Shown: positions 8,648 through 17,439 of the stretch, piece after piece
How the letters are laid out: every line of letters begins with the position of its first letter
Numbering within the stretch: the first letter of the stretch is position 1
Source of the DNA: a cyanobacterium PCC 7702
GTDB lineage: Bacteria; Cyanobacteriota; Cyanobacteriia; Cyanobacteriales; Nostocaceae
Direction of reading: 5' to 3'
Assembly (NCBI GenBank): GCA_000332255.1
Contig: KB235926.1
Span: 3,656,815 to 3,720,814, forward strand
Length of the DNA stretch: 64,000 nucleotides
Program-made: the position numbers and the translations under genes
The notes under the pieces: model-generated
The model's database searches: none
What the model saw: only the letters and a program-made list of their open reading frames with translations
Told to the model about the DNA's origin: nothing

Positions 8648-10126
8648 ATGGCTGTCTGGTTTCTGATTTTACTGGGAATAATTACCTACTTTATGGTGCA
8701 GCGCAGTGTCGGCAACATCACCCGAACGCCGGTCTGGCTTTTATGGCTGGTGTTGATGATGCCAACATTTTTGTGGATGGGATGGACACTGATGCACGGT
8801 ACCAAACAACCCCTACCGCCCTCGCTAGTGATTTGGCCTTTGATTATCTGTCCTTTGTTATATTGGGTGTTGTTTCACTGGGGAAGGCAACTACCAAAAA
8901 ACAAACACGGCGAAGCTCAAGTACCAAAATCAGTGGCGAGCCAACAAGGAAATTTGGAGCCTTTACCTACTTTGCGCCCCCTGGACAATAGCGAAGAAGC
9001 TCAACTGCGCAATTGTTTTCCTTGGTCTGTTTATTACGTCCAAAATATTGAATACAGACCCCAAGCTGTAATTTGTCGGGGTCAACTGAGAGCTAAACCA
9101 ACTGAAGCTTACCAAAAGATTAAAGCAAATGTGGAAGCAAAGTTTGGCGATCGCTTTTTGTTAATCTTTCAAGAAGATTCAGATGGCAAACCTTTGTTTG
9201 TCCTCGTTCCCAACACTCAGGTCGCTAAAGCTAACGAACGGTTAACGCGTCCGGGACTAGCACTGCTATTACTACTTACAACCTTAATCACCACAACTTT
9301 AGTGGGAGTCAGAATCAATGGAGTTGTACCTACAATAGCAGCCATTCAATCCCATCCAGCTATATTGTTGCAAGGATTGCCCTACGCTTTAACTTTAATA
9401 TTTATTTTGGGCATCCACGAACTCGGTCATTATATCGTTGCTAGGTATTACAAAATTCGCTCTACCTTGCCTTATTTCATTCCCGTACCTTTTTTCTTGG
9501 GAACCTTTGGTGCATTTATTCAAATGCGCAGTCCCGTACCTCACCGCAAGGCTTTATTTGATGTGAGTATCGCCGGACCGATTGCAGGTTTTGTCGCCAC
9601 ACTACCTTTGCTGATATGGGGTTTGGCTCATTCCCAAGTTGTTCCTTTGCCAAGCGGCGAAAAAACAGGACTTTTAAATCCCGATGCTCTCAATCCCAAA
9701 TATTCCATTCTCTTAGCTATATTCTCAAAACTAGCCTTGGGAAGTCAGCTGACACCGCAATCTGCTATCGATCTGCATCCAGTAGCTGTAGCCGCTTGTC
9801 TGGGACTAATTGTTACTGCTTTAAATTTAATGCCTGTAGGACAACTAGATGGAGGCCACATCATTCACGCCATGTTCGGACAGCGCAGCGCAGCGATTGT
9901 CGGTCAAGTGTCTCGCTTGTTATTGTTGTTACTTTCTTTTGTGCAACCGGGATTTCTCCTGTGGGCAATTATTTTATTCTTTATACCCTTAATAGATGAA
10001 CCCACTCTCAATGACGTTACGGAGCTAGATAACAAACGCGATATTTGGGGTTTGCTGGCAATGGGTTTGCTAGTGAGTATCATTTTGCCCGTACCGCAGG
10101 CAATCGCCAGCTTATTACAGATGTAA
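8648..10126 (+). CDS. site-2 protease-like zinc metalloprotease (M50, EGY-type)
   Basis: This is a 492-residue multi-spanning intramembrane protease. The zinc motif HELGH is at about residue 257 (GIHELGHYIVARYY), and the third ligand is in LNLMPVGQLDGGH at about 396-408. Two hydrophobic N-terminal helices are followed by a soluble domain (about residues 90-195) and then the membrane core. This layout resembles the EGY1/EGY2 branch found in chloroplasts and cyanobacteria, whose members act in thylakoid biogenesis or anti-sigma cleavage. The substrate here is unknown. It is followed 57 bases later by the acylphosphatase gene in the same direction, so the two may be co-transcribed. Confidence 0.92.
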   Translation: MAVWFLILLGIITYFMVQRSVGNITRTPVWLLWLVLMMPTFLWMGWTLMHGTKQPLPPSLVIWPLIICPLLYWVLFHWGRQLPKNKHGEAQVPKSVASQQGNLEPLPTLRPLDNSEEAQLRNCFPWSVYYVQNIEYRPQAVICRGQLRAKPTEAYQKIKANVEAKFGDRFLLIFQEDSDGKPLFVLVPNTQVAKANERLTRPGLALLLLLTTLITTTLVGVRINGVVPTIAAIQSHPAILLQGLPYALTLIFILGIHELGHYIVARYYKIRSTLPYFIPVPFFLGTFGAFIQMRSPVPHRKALFDVSIAGPIAGFVATLPLLIWGLAHSQVVPLPSGEKTGLLNPDALNPKYSILLAIFSKLALGSQLTPQSAIDLHPVAVAACLGLIVTALNLMPVGQLDGGHIIHAMFGQRSAAIVGQVSRLLLLLLSFVQPGFLLWAIILFFIPLIDEPTLNDVTELDNKRDIWGLLAMGLLVSIILPVPQAIASLLQM

Positions 10127-10183
10127 TTTCAGGTAGACTGGATATCGTAAAGATAATGCCAGTCCAGGCAAAATAAAACACAG

Positions 10184-10462
10184 ATGTCACAGCAAATCCG
10201 CGCCCACGTATTCATTTCCGGAAGAGTTCAAGGCGTAGGCTACCGCTTTGCCACTGTCGATACAGCCACTCAGTTAGGATTGAGCGGCTGGGTGCGAAAT
10301 CTTCCTGACGGACGAGTGGAAGCAGTGTTTGAAGGAGCGCGGGAAGTAGTCGAGGAAATGGTTCGTTGGTGCTACCAAGGACCTCCAGCAGCAGTAGTGA
10401 AGGATGTAGCAGTAAATTACGAAGAACCAGAAGGTTTGCGAAGATTTGAAGTGAGGCGTTAA
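10184..10462 (+). CDS. acyP: acylphosphatase
   Basis: The 92-residue length is typical. The phosphate-binding motif GRVQGVGYR supplies the catalytic arginine (about residue 22), and [17 protein letters not shown] supplies the catalytic asparagine (about residue 40). It hydrolyses acyl phosphates such as acetyl phosphate or 1,3-bisphosphoglycerate in the cytosol. It ends 20 bases before the convergent decarboxylase gene. Confidence 0.95.
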   Translation: MSQQIRAHVFISGRVQGVGYRFATVDTATQLGLSGWVRNLPDGRVEAVFEGAREVVEEMVRWCYQGPPAAVVKDVAVNYEEPEGLRRFEVRR

Positions 10463-10481
10463 TCTCGCCCAGTTATAAATC

Positions 10482-11942
10482 TCACATCTGCAGCACCCTG
10501 AGATTTTTCAGACTGGCATCGGCACAGCCACTGATAAATCCGCCCATAGCCTGGATACAAAGCAAATACTCTAGCCGAGATTTACTAATTACTTCTCCCG
10601 GCATTAACACCGGAATTCCCGGCGGGTAAGGACAGACTATTTCTGCACAAATGCGTCCTGGAGTTTGTTGTAGAGGTAATATTTCTGTTTTGGCTAAAAA
10701 AGCTTCCCGGGGAGAAACGGCCAGGCAATCCCCAACTTTATTAGCATTATCCCAAAAACAAGGAAGGCTGGCAACCCCCAACTCCTCCTTTTCTTGACCG
10801 AGATAGGTAAATGCTTCAACTAACTTTTCAATATCTTTTTGGGTATTGCCAAGGCTGATAATAAAAGTCAAATGACGCGGCGATGCTAATTCCGCAGTCA
10901 CACCAAAGTCCTGCTCGAGAATTTCTGCTGCCCTAAAGCCAGTTAAACCCAACTTAGAAACATCAACAGTTAACCGCGTTTTGTCCAAGGCGGCAAAACC
11001 CGGGCTCACCTGGGACTTTTGTTGTTTACAGGTCAGGTCAAAGACCGATATTCCCGGTATTTCGCCGATCTGGTTTCTAGCTTGCTGGGCAAGTTGCAGT
11101 GCATGAGACATTAATTGCTTTCCGTACAGGGCCATTTGCTGCCGTGCTGCATCTAAAGATGCTAACAGCAAATAACTAGGACTGGTAGACTGCAGGAATT
11201 GCAATGCTTTCTCGAGGCGATCGCGGTCTATCCTTGTTCCTTGCACGTGCAGCATTGAAGCTTGGGTAAAAGCCGCAAGGGTTTTGTGAGCGGACTGTAC
11301 GGTTAAATCAGCACCTGCAGCTAAGGCGGGAGCAGGTAATTCGGGATGAAAGGCAAAGTGGGCGCCGTGAGCTTCGTCCACCAGTAGGGGAATATCGTAT
11401 TGATGGGTAACTCTGGCAATCGCCTTTAAATCTCCGCAAACACCGTAGTAGGTAGGATAAACCACCATGACAGCTTTAGCGTCAGGATGTTTTGACAGTG
11501 CTGCTGCCACAGCATCGGCTGCAATACAATGGGCAATATCCAAACCAAAGTCATACTCTGGATAAACAAAAATCGGCACAGCACCAGACAAAATTAATCC
11601 GGCGATCGCAGCAGAATGAACGTTGCGCGGCAAAATAATTTTATCGCCAGGGCCACAAGTAGCTAAAATTGCCGCCTCAATTCCACAGGTAGAACCATTT
11701 ACTAAGAACCACGTCTTTTCTGCACCAAAGGCCCGAGCTGCAAGTTCCTGTGCTTGTTGAATCGCTGCAGTGTCCCTCAGTTCCGGCAAATCAGCACGAA
11801 ACACAGCTGTGCCAAAAACATTAGCTATTTTCTGGGAAATTCCCTGTCCCTGCTTGTGTCCTGGAGTGTAAAAACAAGCTTGGGAACATTCTGCATCAGT
11901 TTTTAAAGCATCTAATAAAGGTGTTTGGTCCTGGGCTAGCAT
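10482..11942 (-). CDS. Orn/Lys/Arg decarboxylase family protein (PLP-dependent)
   Basis: This fold-type I PLP enzyme has about 486 residues. Visible features are YTPGHKQG near the N-terminus, NGSTCGIEAA, VDEAHGAHFAFH (cofactor-contacting aspartate and histidine) and SAHKTLAAFTQ, whose lysine forms the Schiff base. The C-terminal domain has PYPPGIPVLMPGE, typical of the family. Members decarboxylate lysine, ornithine or arginine in amine and polyamine synthesis; the substrate cannot be told from these motifs. The ATG at 11940-11942 (MLAQDQTPLL) is preferred over one 36 bases upstream because a GAG-type ribosome site precedes it and the upstream residues look non-coding. Confidence 0.9.
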   Translation of the reverse strand: MLAQDQTPLLDALKTDAECSQACFYTPGHKQGQGISQKIANVFGTAVFRADLPELRDTAAIQQAQELAARAFGAEKTWFLVNGSTCGIEAAILATCGPGDKIILPRNVHSAAIAGLILSGAVPIFVYPEYDFGLDIAHCIAADAVAAALSKHPDAKAVMVVYPTYYGVCGDLKAIARVTHQYDIPLLVDEAHGAHFAFHPELPAPALAAGADLTVQSAHKTLAAFTQASMLHVQGTRIDRDRLEKALQFLQSTSPSYLLLASLDAARQQMALYGKQLMSHALQLAQQARNQIGEIPGISVFDLTCKQQKSQVSPGFAALDKTRLTVDVSKLGLTGFRAAEILEQDFGVTAELASPRHLTFIISLGNTQKDIEKLVEAFTYLGQEKEELGVASLPCFWDNANKVGDCLAVSPREAFLAKTEILPLQQTPGRICAEIVCPYPPGIPVLMPGEVISKSRLEYLLCIQAMGGFISGCADASLKNLRVLQM

Positions 11943-12097
11943 TTTTCTCAAAAAAACCACAAAAGCATACAAATACAAAACCTGACTTGCTATTGGAAAA
12001 AGCTAACAATACTTCAATTCCATCACCTACGCAGTACTTTTTCAGCCAATTTTCATATCATACCTACAGCAGTTATTTTCTTTCCCAACTCCACAAC

Positions 12098-12121
12098 TAG
12101 GGAGTACTTCAGTACTCGCTA
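12098..12121. repeat. diverged copy of the palindromic element at 7588-7625
   Basis: TAGGGAGTAC (12098-12107) and GTACTCGCTA (12112-12121) form a 10-bp stem with one mismatch around TTCA. The core plus CTACAAAC on the right matches the element at 7588-7625. Outside it, TCTTTCCCA and TGGGAAAGA flank the region as an outer inverted repeat, so the whole may be a small MITE-like unit of about 75 bases. Confidence 0.55.
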
Positions 12122-12215
12122 CAAACCTACTTTCAACTGCTTCTTGGGAAAGATACGGGAATTAGCTATTTGGGAAGATGTCGGTGTTGTAGTTTCTCAT
12201 CTAGCTTAGTAAAGT

Positions 12216-12230
12216 CGTTAAGTTTTAACG
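12216..12230. promoter_or_regulatory. perfect palindrome before the Pro-rich ORF
   Basis: CGTTAA-GTT-TTAACG ends 10 bases before the ATG at 12240. It may be an operator or a 5' hairpin that covers the ribosome-binding region. Function is inferred from position only. Confidence 0.35.
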
Positions 12231-12239
12231 AAACCGACC

Positions 12240-12410
12240 ATGATTGCTCCGACACCAGATCCCCTACCTAACGAACCCCAAATCCCGGATCCAGAACCAA
12301 CTTTACCGCGTCCCGAACCCACACCCAACCCCGCTCCCGAACCAGTTCCTGCTCCCATTCCCCAAACTGTTCCCGGTCCTATTCCCCAAACAATTCCCAA
12401 TCCTGTCTAA
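12240..12410 (+). CDS. small proline-rich protein (56 aa)
   Basis: This frame runs from an ATG to a TAA and encodes 56 residues, about 22 of them proline, in PxPxP and PEPxP patterns (PDPLPNEP, PRPEPTPNPAPEPVPAP, IPQTVPGPIPQTIPNP). It is acidic and lacks basic residues except one arginine. No signal peptide is visible. The strict alternation of proline suggests selection at protein level rather than chance. The ribosome-binding site is weak. It lies 45 bases before ychF in the same direction. A minus-strand glycine/valine-rich frame over the same bases is the shadow of this repeat. Function unknown. Confidence 0.55.
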   Translation: MIAPTPDPLPNEPQIPDPEPTLPRPEPTPNPAPEPVPAPIPQTVPGPIPQTIPNPV

Positions 12411-12455
12411 AATGAATTTCGTCTAGTTTGCTATCGAAATTATATTAGAGCGAAG

Positions 12456-13547
12456 ATGCTAAGAGCCGGGATTGTCGGACTTCCCAACGTTGGAAAATCT
12501 ACATTATTCAATGCCTTAGTTGCCAATGCTAAGGCAGAGGCTGCTAACTTTCCTTTTTGTACTATCGAACCCAATGTCGGTGTTGTTGCAGTACCAGACG
12601 AACGCTTAAACGTTCTTGCCCAAATTTCCAATTCAGCACAAATTGTCCCGGCGCGTATTGAGTTCGTAGATATTGCTGGTTTGGTCAAAGGTGCAAGCCA
12701 AGGCGAAGGACTGGGCAATCAATTTTTGTCTCACATCCGGGAAGTTGATGCTATAGTGCATGTGGTGCGCTGTTTTGAAAATGATGACATTATTCACGTT
12801 GCCGGTTCGGTCGATCCAGTGCGGGATATTGAAATTATTAATTTGGAATTAGCTTTAGCCGATCTAGCTCAACTAGAGCGGCGAATAGACCGCACTCGCA
12901 AACAAGCTCGCGCCAATAAAGATGCACAGTTGGAACTAACAGTACTGGAAAAATTAATTGCGGCTTTAAATGCCGGTAAATCAGTGCGGCAAATTAATTT
13001 GACACCAGAAGAAGCTTTGGCAATTAAACCATTGGGACTGCTAAGTGCTAAGCCAATTATTTATGCTGCCAATGTTTCTGAAGATGATTTATCCACAGGG
13101 AATGAATATGTAGAACAAGTGCGACAAATTGCAGCGGTTGAAAATGCTCAAGTAGTTGTTGTCTCGGCGCAAGTAGAGTCAGAATTAATCGAATTACCGG
13201 AGGAGGAAAGAAGTGAATTTCTAGCTTCTTTGGGCGTCAAAGAAGGTGGTTTAAAATCTTTGATTCGTGCTACTTATACCCTGTTAGGCCTGCGTACTTA
13301 TTTCACTTCTGGCGAAAAAGAAACTCGCGCTTGGACAATTAAAGCCGGAACTTTAGCACCACAAGCAGCAGGAGTAATTCACAGTGATTTTGAACGAGGA
13401 TTTATTCGTGCTGAAACTGTGGCTTATGACGATTTAGTAGCAGCTGGTTCTATGAATGCTGCAAGGGAAAAAGGTTTGCTCAGAAGTGAAGGAAAAGATT
13501 ACGTTGTCCAGGAAGGCGATGTGATCTTATTCCGATTTAATGTTTAA
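12456..13547 (+). CDS. ychF: redox-regulated ATPase YchF (Obg-like)
   Basis: This is a 363-residue member of the OLA1/YchF family of Obg-related P-loop proteins that prefer ATP. The P-loop is GLPNVGKST (about residues 8-16); the family signature [12 protein letters not shown] and the G3 region [20 protein letters not shown] follow. The C-terminal TGS-like domain contains [13 protein letters not shown] and [13 protein letters not shown]. It associates with ribosomes and is linked to stress responses. It is followed by a clear terminator. Confidence 0.97.
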   Translation: MLRAGIVGLPNVGKSTLFNALVANAKAEAANFPFCTIEPNVGVVAVPDERLNVLAQISNSAQIVPARIEFVDIAGLVKGASQGEGLGNQFLSHIREVDAIVHVVRCFENDDIIHVAGSVDPVRDIEIINLELALADLAQLERRIDRTRKQARANKDAQLELTVLEKLIAALNAGKSVRQINLTPEEALAIKPLGLLSAKPIIYAANVSEDDLSTGNEYVEQVRQIAAVENAQVVVVSAQVESELIELPEEERSEFLASLGVKEGGLKSLIRATYTLLGLRTYFTSGEKETRAWTIKAGTLAPQAAGVIHSDFERGFIRAETVAYDDLVAAGSMNAAREKGLLRSEGKDYVVQEGDVILFRFNV

Positions 13548-13576
13548 GTTGACTGCAAGGGCACAAAATTTTTCCC

Positions 13577-13598
13577 TACCCCCAAAAGGGGTATTTTT
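13577..13598 (+). terminator. intrinsic terminator after ychF
   Basis: TACCCC (13577-13582) and GGGGTA (13588-13593) form a 6-bp stem followed directly by five T residues, 30 bases past the ychF stop. Confidence 0.8.
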
Positions 13599-13641
13599 CG
13601 ATATAAAGATAATTGATAGTATAACTTAAAGGTATAAAAAT

Positions 13642-13785
13642 ATGTCATGCTTTACTGCTGCTTGTTTGGCCGTGATTGTTCATCAACAACAGCAAACTTT
13701 TTACCACCACAAGCAGCTTGCTGGTGTTGAGCTTAACCAGAGACAAAAAATTTGTTCTCACGAGTTGTTGTCAGGTACTCCGTAA
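13642..13785 (+). CDS. possible 47-aa protein
   Basis: An ATG is preceded by AAAGG at a spacing of 9 bases and by a TATA-like box (TAGTATAAC). The frame is open for 47 codons and ends 15 bases inside the 3' end of the convergent padR gene. The product begins MSCFTAACLAVIVHQQQQ and contains three cysteines and a glutamine/histidine patch. It is not recognised. Evidence is positional only and it may be chance. Confidence 0.3.
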   Translation: MSCFTAACLAVIVHQQQQTFYHHKQLAGVELNQRQKICSHELLSGTP

Positions 13786-14328
13786 ATAATCTTGTTGGTG
13801 ATGTATAACATCAATCGCTGTCTTGAGCCAATCAATGTAGGTTTGTTCTCTGCGAATTGCTAGGTCCAGTACCAGTCTTTGCATGACTTGCTCGCGATTT
13901 GCTTGTTGGTCGTATAGATTTGGCAGTTGTATATTTTCTAATTCTTTAAGCTTTCTGAGGCGCAAGGTCAGATGTTTTTCTAAAAGGTAAATAATAGCTT
14001 CATTTGGTAGTTGGGCAGCAAAAAATAACTGCACCAGCAACGGTTCTCGTACTGTTGCAAATGGTTGGGGAGATTGAAGCCACCTTAGTAATTCGGTTTT
14101 ACCTGTTTCGGTTAGGTTGTAGATTTTGCGGTTGGGGCGATCGCTTTGAATTTCAACCGTACAGGTAATCCAACCCTGGTCGACTAGTTTGTCCAGAGTT
14201 TTGTAAATTTGTGCTTGGTCTGCTGGCCAAAAGTGAGCAATACACCGATCGAAGCAGTTGGTTTTCAGCTCGTAGCCCGTTCTTTGTTGTTGTTGCAGCA
14301 AACCCAAAATAGCATACGCTAGCGACAT
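13771..14328 (-). CDS. PadR family transcriptional regulator
   Basis: This 185-residue protein has an N-terminal winged helix (AYAILGLLQQQQRTGYELK, then IYKTLDKLVDQGWI and the wing RPNRKIYNLTETG) and a C-terminal dimerisation domain of the Vir type. PadR proteins are usually repressors released by small phenolic or antimicrobial compounds. No transporter or decarboxylase gene is directly linked, so the target may be itself or a distant gene. A candidate operator lies 67 bases upstream at 14395-14412. Confidence 0.92.
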   Translation of the reverse strand: MSLAYAILGLLQQQQRTGYELKTNCFDRCIAHFWPADQAQIYKTLDKLVDQGWITCTVEIQSDRPNRKIYNLTETGKTELLRWLQSPQPFATVREPLLVQLFFAAQLPNEAIIYLLEKHLTLRLRKLKELENIQLPNLYDQQANREQVMQRLVLDLAIRREQTYIDWLKTAIDVIHHQQDYLRST

Positions 14329-14394
14329 ATAATTTAGTTTTTGGAAAGGAAAAGTAGGGGAATTTTGGTCGTTTCTTATATTTTATTATGCTAA

Positions 14395-14412
14395 TATGAG
14401 AATATTCACATA
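14395..14412. promoter_or_regulatory. candidate PadR operator
   Basis: The near-perfect palindrome TATG-A-GAATATTC-A-CATA has one mismatched pair. It lies 67 bases upstream of padR. PadR operators are commonly TATG/ATGT-type half sites spaced 8-10 bases apart, which this fits. Autoregulation is inferred. Confidence 0.45.
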
Positions 14413-14926
14413 CGATAAAGCTTTAAAAGTACAATAAATAAATGCCAAGAATTTAATTTGGGAACGAATAGATACCAAGCCCGCTCGAAGTTTTCTTACC
14501 AAAACTGGATAAGTTTCATGCCCTCTGCAGCTAACAATTAAGCTAGGGAATCGCCAAACAAGGGCACTAAGGAGGAAATTGATGACGACTTTAGCACGAA
14601 TAGTCGGCAGTGTTCAAACCCTGGAGGATAAAGGCAATAGGTATTAGTAGTTCCTTTGTCGAAGAATTGTTTTAGTTTTTTGGGGGGTTAGCCTTGGGAA
14701 GTGAAATGAACAGGTTTTGTTTGAAACAGGGGCGATCGCGCCAGAAATGGGGTAAAGATAATTACTGGATACAAAACAGTTGTTTGCTGCAGACAAAGAG
14801 GAAACGGCGGTCAAAATGGAAAGTTGTGGCGATCGCAAAATTTTTAGCTAGCTAGTTGCTTCCTGAAAAAAATCAAATCCGGAGCAGAAAACACTCAAGC
14901 TATTGTAAACGGGAGGATAGATTTCG
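14413..14926. other. intergenic region with a 21-codon mini-ORF
   Basis: This stretch of about 510 bases between padR and the next gene holds one notable feature. A near-consensus ribosome site AAGGAGG (14569-14575) precedes the ATG at 14582 at a spacing of 6 bases, but the frame closes after 21 codons (TAG at 14645-14647). The peptide MTTLARIVGSVQTLEDKGNR plus one residue is not recognised. It may be a leader peptide or the start of a decayed gene. Two HIP1 sites lie at about 14733 and 14830. Nothing else was seen. Confidence 0.4.
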
Positions 14927-15337
14927 TTGACTTCTAACATACTTGGACAAAGAATTCGCCAACATCAGTATCTGCGTGATTTAAGAAACAAATTACTGCA
15001 CCTTCACAAGATGTTGCTGGAAGCAGAACGCATCACCTACGAAAAGGTGCGCGGACGAGTATCGAGCAGAGAACTTCTTCGACTTGCGATCGAGCACGAG
15101 CAATTTGCTTGGCTGCATAACATTTCCGAGTTGGTTGTACAAATCGACGAAATGCTGGCTGCAGACGAGCCAATTTTGCCGGAAGAAGTCCAAAAATTGA
15201 TTGCTAGTGCTCGCACGTTGCTAACCCCATCAGAGTTAGGTAACGCCTTTGCGAGAAAATACTACGCCGCTCTCCAACACGAACCCGGGGTAGTACTGGC
15301 CCACGCGGAGGTAGCACAGCTGCTTGCATTTAAATAA
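14927..15337 (+). CDS. conserved cyanobacterial hypothetical protein
   Basis: This 136-residue, mostly alpha-helical protein has no signal peptide or membrane segment. The start is TTG at 14927, supported by GGGAGG at 14911-14916. Helical stretches such as RIRQHQYLRDLRNKLLHLHK, ERITYEKVRGRVSSRELLRL and LPEEVQKLIASARTLLTP suggest a small helical bundle. The pattern looks like a conserved cyanobacterial family without known function. A good terminator follows. Confidence 0.75.
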   Translation: MTSNILGQRIRQHQYLRDLRNKLLHLHKMLLEAERITYEKVRGRVSSRELLRLAIEHEQFAWLHNISELVVQIDEMLAADEPILPEEVQKLIASARTLLTPSELGNAFARKYYAALQHEPGVVLAHAEVAQLLAFK

Positions 15338-15370
15338 ATTAGCAAGTATTTGAAACCAACGACTGCAGGT

Positions 15371-15403
15371 AAAGCACCACGAAGTCTCTCGCGGTGCTTT
15401 TTT
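15371..15403 (+). terminator. intrinsic terminator
   Basis: AAAGCACC (15371-15378) and GGTGCTTT (15393-15400) form an 8-bp stem followed by more T residues. It terminates the 14927-15337 gene. The A-run on the other side gives only a weak minus-strand signal for the convergent 15416-15790 gene. Confidence 0.75.
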
Positions 15404-15415
15404 ATTGACACGAAG

Positions 15416-15790
15416 TTAACGAGAAATATCCTTACCTACCCCTGCTGCACCTCTTTTGATATTGCCAGCAGTTTCTTTAGCGCCTTCTACATAGCCAGAG
15501 CCAAATTCTTTGAGAGCTTCTGCAGATTGTTGACCGATGCGATTGAGTCTTTCTTTGGGATTGCCTTCAGTTTCCCGTGCTTGCTGATTCCACTCGCCTG
15601 TTGTTTTAGGTCTTTGGGCATCATTTTGTTCTACTCGGGCGCGGACTTTTTCTGTTAAGTCTTGGCGAACGCTACCAAAAGCTAAATTAGTCGTTTGCAG
15701 TACCAGAAAACCAATGAAAACCACAATCAAAAAACGTCTGATTTGCACTTGTGCCAACAGAGAACCGATGCGAGAAAATAATTTTTTCAT
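15416..15790 (-). CDS. small membrane-anchored protein with hydrophilic LEA-like tail
   Basis: This 124-residue protein has one N-terminal hydrophobic helix (RRFLIVVFIGFLVLQTTNLAFG, about residues 19-40), which could be an uncleaved anchor or a signal peptide. The rest is charged and low in hydrophobics (VRARVEQNDAQRPKTTGEW, KEFGSGYVEGAKETAGNIKR), resembling stress-related disordered tails. It looks like a family seen across cyanobacteria, but I cannot name the function. It is transcribed alone. Confidence 0.7.
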   Translation of the reverse strand: MKKLFSRIGSLLAQVQIRRFLIVVFIGFLVLQTTNLAFGSVRQDLTEKVRARVEQNDAQRPKTTGEWNQQARETEGNPKERLNRIGQQSAEALKEFGSGYVEGAKETAGNIKRGAAGVGKDISR

Positions 15791-16174
15791 GCCAATACTC
15801 CCAATAAATTTTGGCGGTTATTTTTCCCAGCTTCGAAAAAAAAGTTTGGAAAAAATGAACCTATCTTGCAACCAATTAGCTGTTTTGAGTACAAATTCAG
15901 ACTAACTGGAAAAAAGTAATTATCCCTCTTACAAAAGTGATAGGTTGGCACTGGCAAACAAAAGCTTCAACAGATAGTTGATTTTAGTTTTGGCTCTATC
16001 TTAGAGGTTATTTCTGCTAGCTGGATAAGTTATACTTTTATTTGATGGCAGTGTAGTAAAAATAAATTTGGAAGCTGCAGTGGCATCAAAAAGGGAGCGT
16101 ATGCTATTTTCCCTCAAAGAAGACTAAAAAATTCGCTCAAATGCCTTGGAGCCTTTTGCCTTTAAAGACAAAGG
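15791..16174. other. intergenic region before rsmI
   Basis: These 384 bases separate the minus-strand membrane protein from rsmI and hold the promoters of both. A/T-rich tracts occur at 15830-15920 and 16030-16070. No gene, RNA or strong inverted repeat was seen. Confidence 0.5.
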
Positions 16175-17035
16175 ATGCAAACCGATCCCAAACCAGGAAC
16201 TCTATACGTTGTCGGTACACCGATTGGTAACCTGGAGGACATGACTTTCCGGGGGGTACGAATTTTACAAAGTGTGGATCTGATTGCGGCAGAAGATACG
16301 CGTCACACGCGAAAGTTGCTTCAGCATTTCGAAATTAAAACTCCCCAGATTAGCTATCACGAACACAACCGTCACCGTCGCATTCCCCAATTGTTAAAAC
16401 AGCTAGCTGAGGGGAAGGCGATCGCTGTTGTCAGCGATGCAGGAGTACCAGGAATTTCCGATCCTGGATATGAATTGGTCAAAGCTTGCGTTGATGCTGG
16501 AATTGCAGTAGTACCGATTCCCGGTGCAAACGCGGCAATTACAGCACTGAGCGCAGCTGGACTACCAACAGAGCGATTTGTCTTTGAAGGATTTTTACCA
16601 GCTAAAGCTCAAGCGCGGCGAGAACATCTACAAGCCTTGAAAACAGAATCTCGCACTTTGATTTTCTACGAATCTCCTCATCGCTTGCAAGAAACTTTGC
16701 AGGATTTAGCAGAGATTTTTGGCAGCGAGCGTCAAATTGTGCTGGCGCGGGAATTAACTAAATTTTACGAAGAGTTTTGGCGGGGAAGCGCTGCCGAAGC
16801 AGTTGCTTGTTTTTGTCAGCGCCAACCTCAAGGAGAATATACTTTAATGGTGGCGGGAACCTCACCCAATGAAATTCAGTTTTCGCAAGCAGAATTAATC
16901 GCTCGCTTAACAAAACTTATGGCTGGGGGAATGTCGCGATCGCAAGCTTGTCGTGAATTAGCAAAAGCGACTTCTGTTCCCCGTCGCCAACTGTATCAAC
17001 TTGCAATTGATTTTATACCTGAAACTGAAGCTTGA
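16175..17035 (+). CDS. rsmI: 16S rRNA (cytidine(1402)-2'-O)-methyltransferase
   Basis: This 286-residue tetrapyrrole-methylase-fold enzyme transfers a methyl group from SAM to the ribose of C1402 in the ribosomal P site. The signature GTLYVVGTPIGNLEDMTFR opens the protein, and AAEDTRHTRKLLQHF and SDAGVPGISDPGYELV follow, all diagnostic of RsmI. A C-terminal helical part (SRSQACRELAKATSVPRRQL) completes the normal length. rpsU lies 105 bases downstream in the same direction, so the two translation genes may be co-expressed. Confidence 0.97.
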   Translation: MQTDPKPGTLYVVGTPIGNLEDMTFRGVRILQSVDLIAAEDTRHTRKLLQHFEIKTPQISYHEHNRHRRIPQLLKQLAEGKAIAVVSDAGVPGISDPGYELVKACVDAGIAVVPIPGANAAITALSAAGLPTERFVFEGFLPAKAQARREHLQALKTESRTLIFYESPHRLQETLQDLAEIFGSERQIVLARELTKFYEEFWRGSAAEAVACFCQRQPQGEYTLMVAGTSPNEIQFSQAELIARLTKLMAGGMSRSQACRELAKATSVPRRQLYQLAIDFIPETEA

Positions 17036-17140
17036 GTATGATTGCTACTTCAGGCAGAAGGCAAAATATATAAATTAGGTTTTCCCAAAGTAAAGCCAGC
17101 ATTACAATGGGTAATATCGATTAATGAGGATCAAATCAGA

Positions 17141-17320
17141 ATGACCCAGGTGGTATTAGGAGAAAATGAAGGGATAGAATCAGCATTGCGCCGCTTTAAG
17201 CGCCAGGTTTCTAAAGCAGGAATTTTAGCTGATGTTAAGTACCACAGACACTTTGAAACACCTTTGGAAAAACGCAAGCGCAAAGCAGTTGCTGCTAGAC
17301 GCAAGCGGCGTTTTAAATAA
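17141..17320 (+). CDS. rpsU: 30S ribosomal protein S21
   Basis: The 59-residue product starting [20 protein letters not shown] matches bacterial S21 in length and in its very basic C-terminus ([17 protein letters not shown]). The frame extends upstream to a TTG at 17042, but the ATG at 17141 fits the family and has GAGGA at 17126-17130. S21 helps base pairing between the mRNA and the 16S rRNA 3' end. Confidence 0.96.
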   Translation: MTQVVLGENEGIESALRRFKRQVSKAGILADVKYHRHFETPLEKRKRKAVAARRKRRFK

Positions 17321-17439
17321 GTTTATTACTGAAACTGTTTCACAGCATCAAGTGTAAATAGCTACTGTGTCTGCGCGTTCATTTTGACAAAAAACCAGAA
17401 CTGCACTCCTGGAGGGTGTGGTTCGTTTGCTGTCTCAAC

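Noticed and set aside
12218-12400. Glycine/valine-rich minus-strand frame
   Set aside because: It is the reverse complement of the proline-rich repeat; the plus-strand phase has a natural start and stop.
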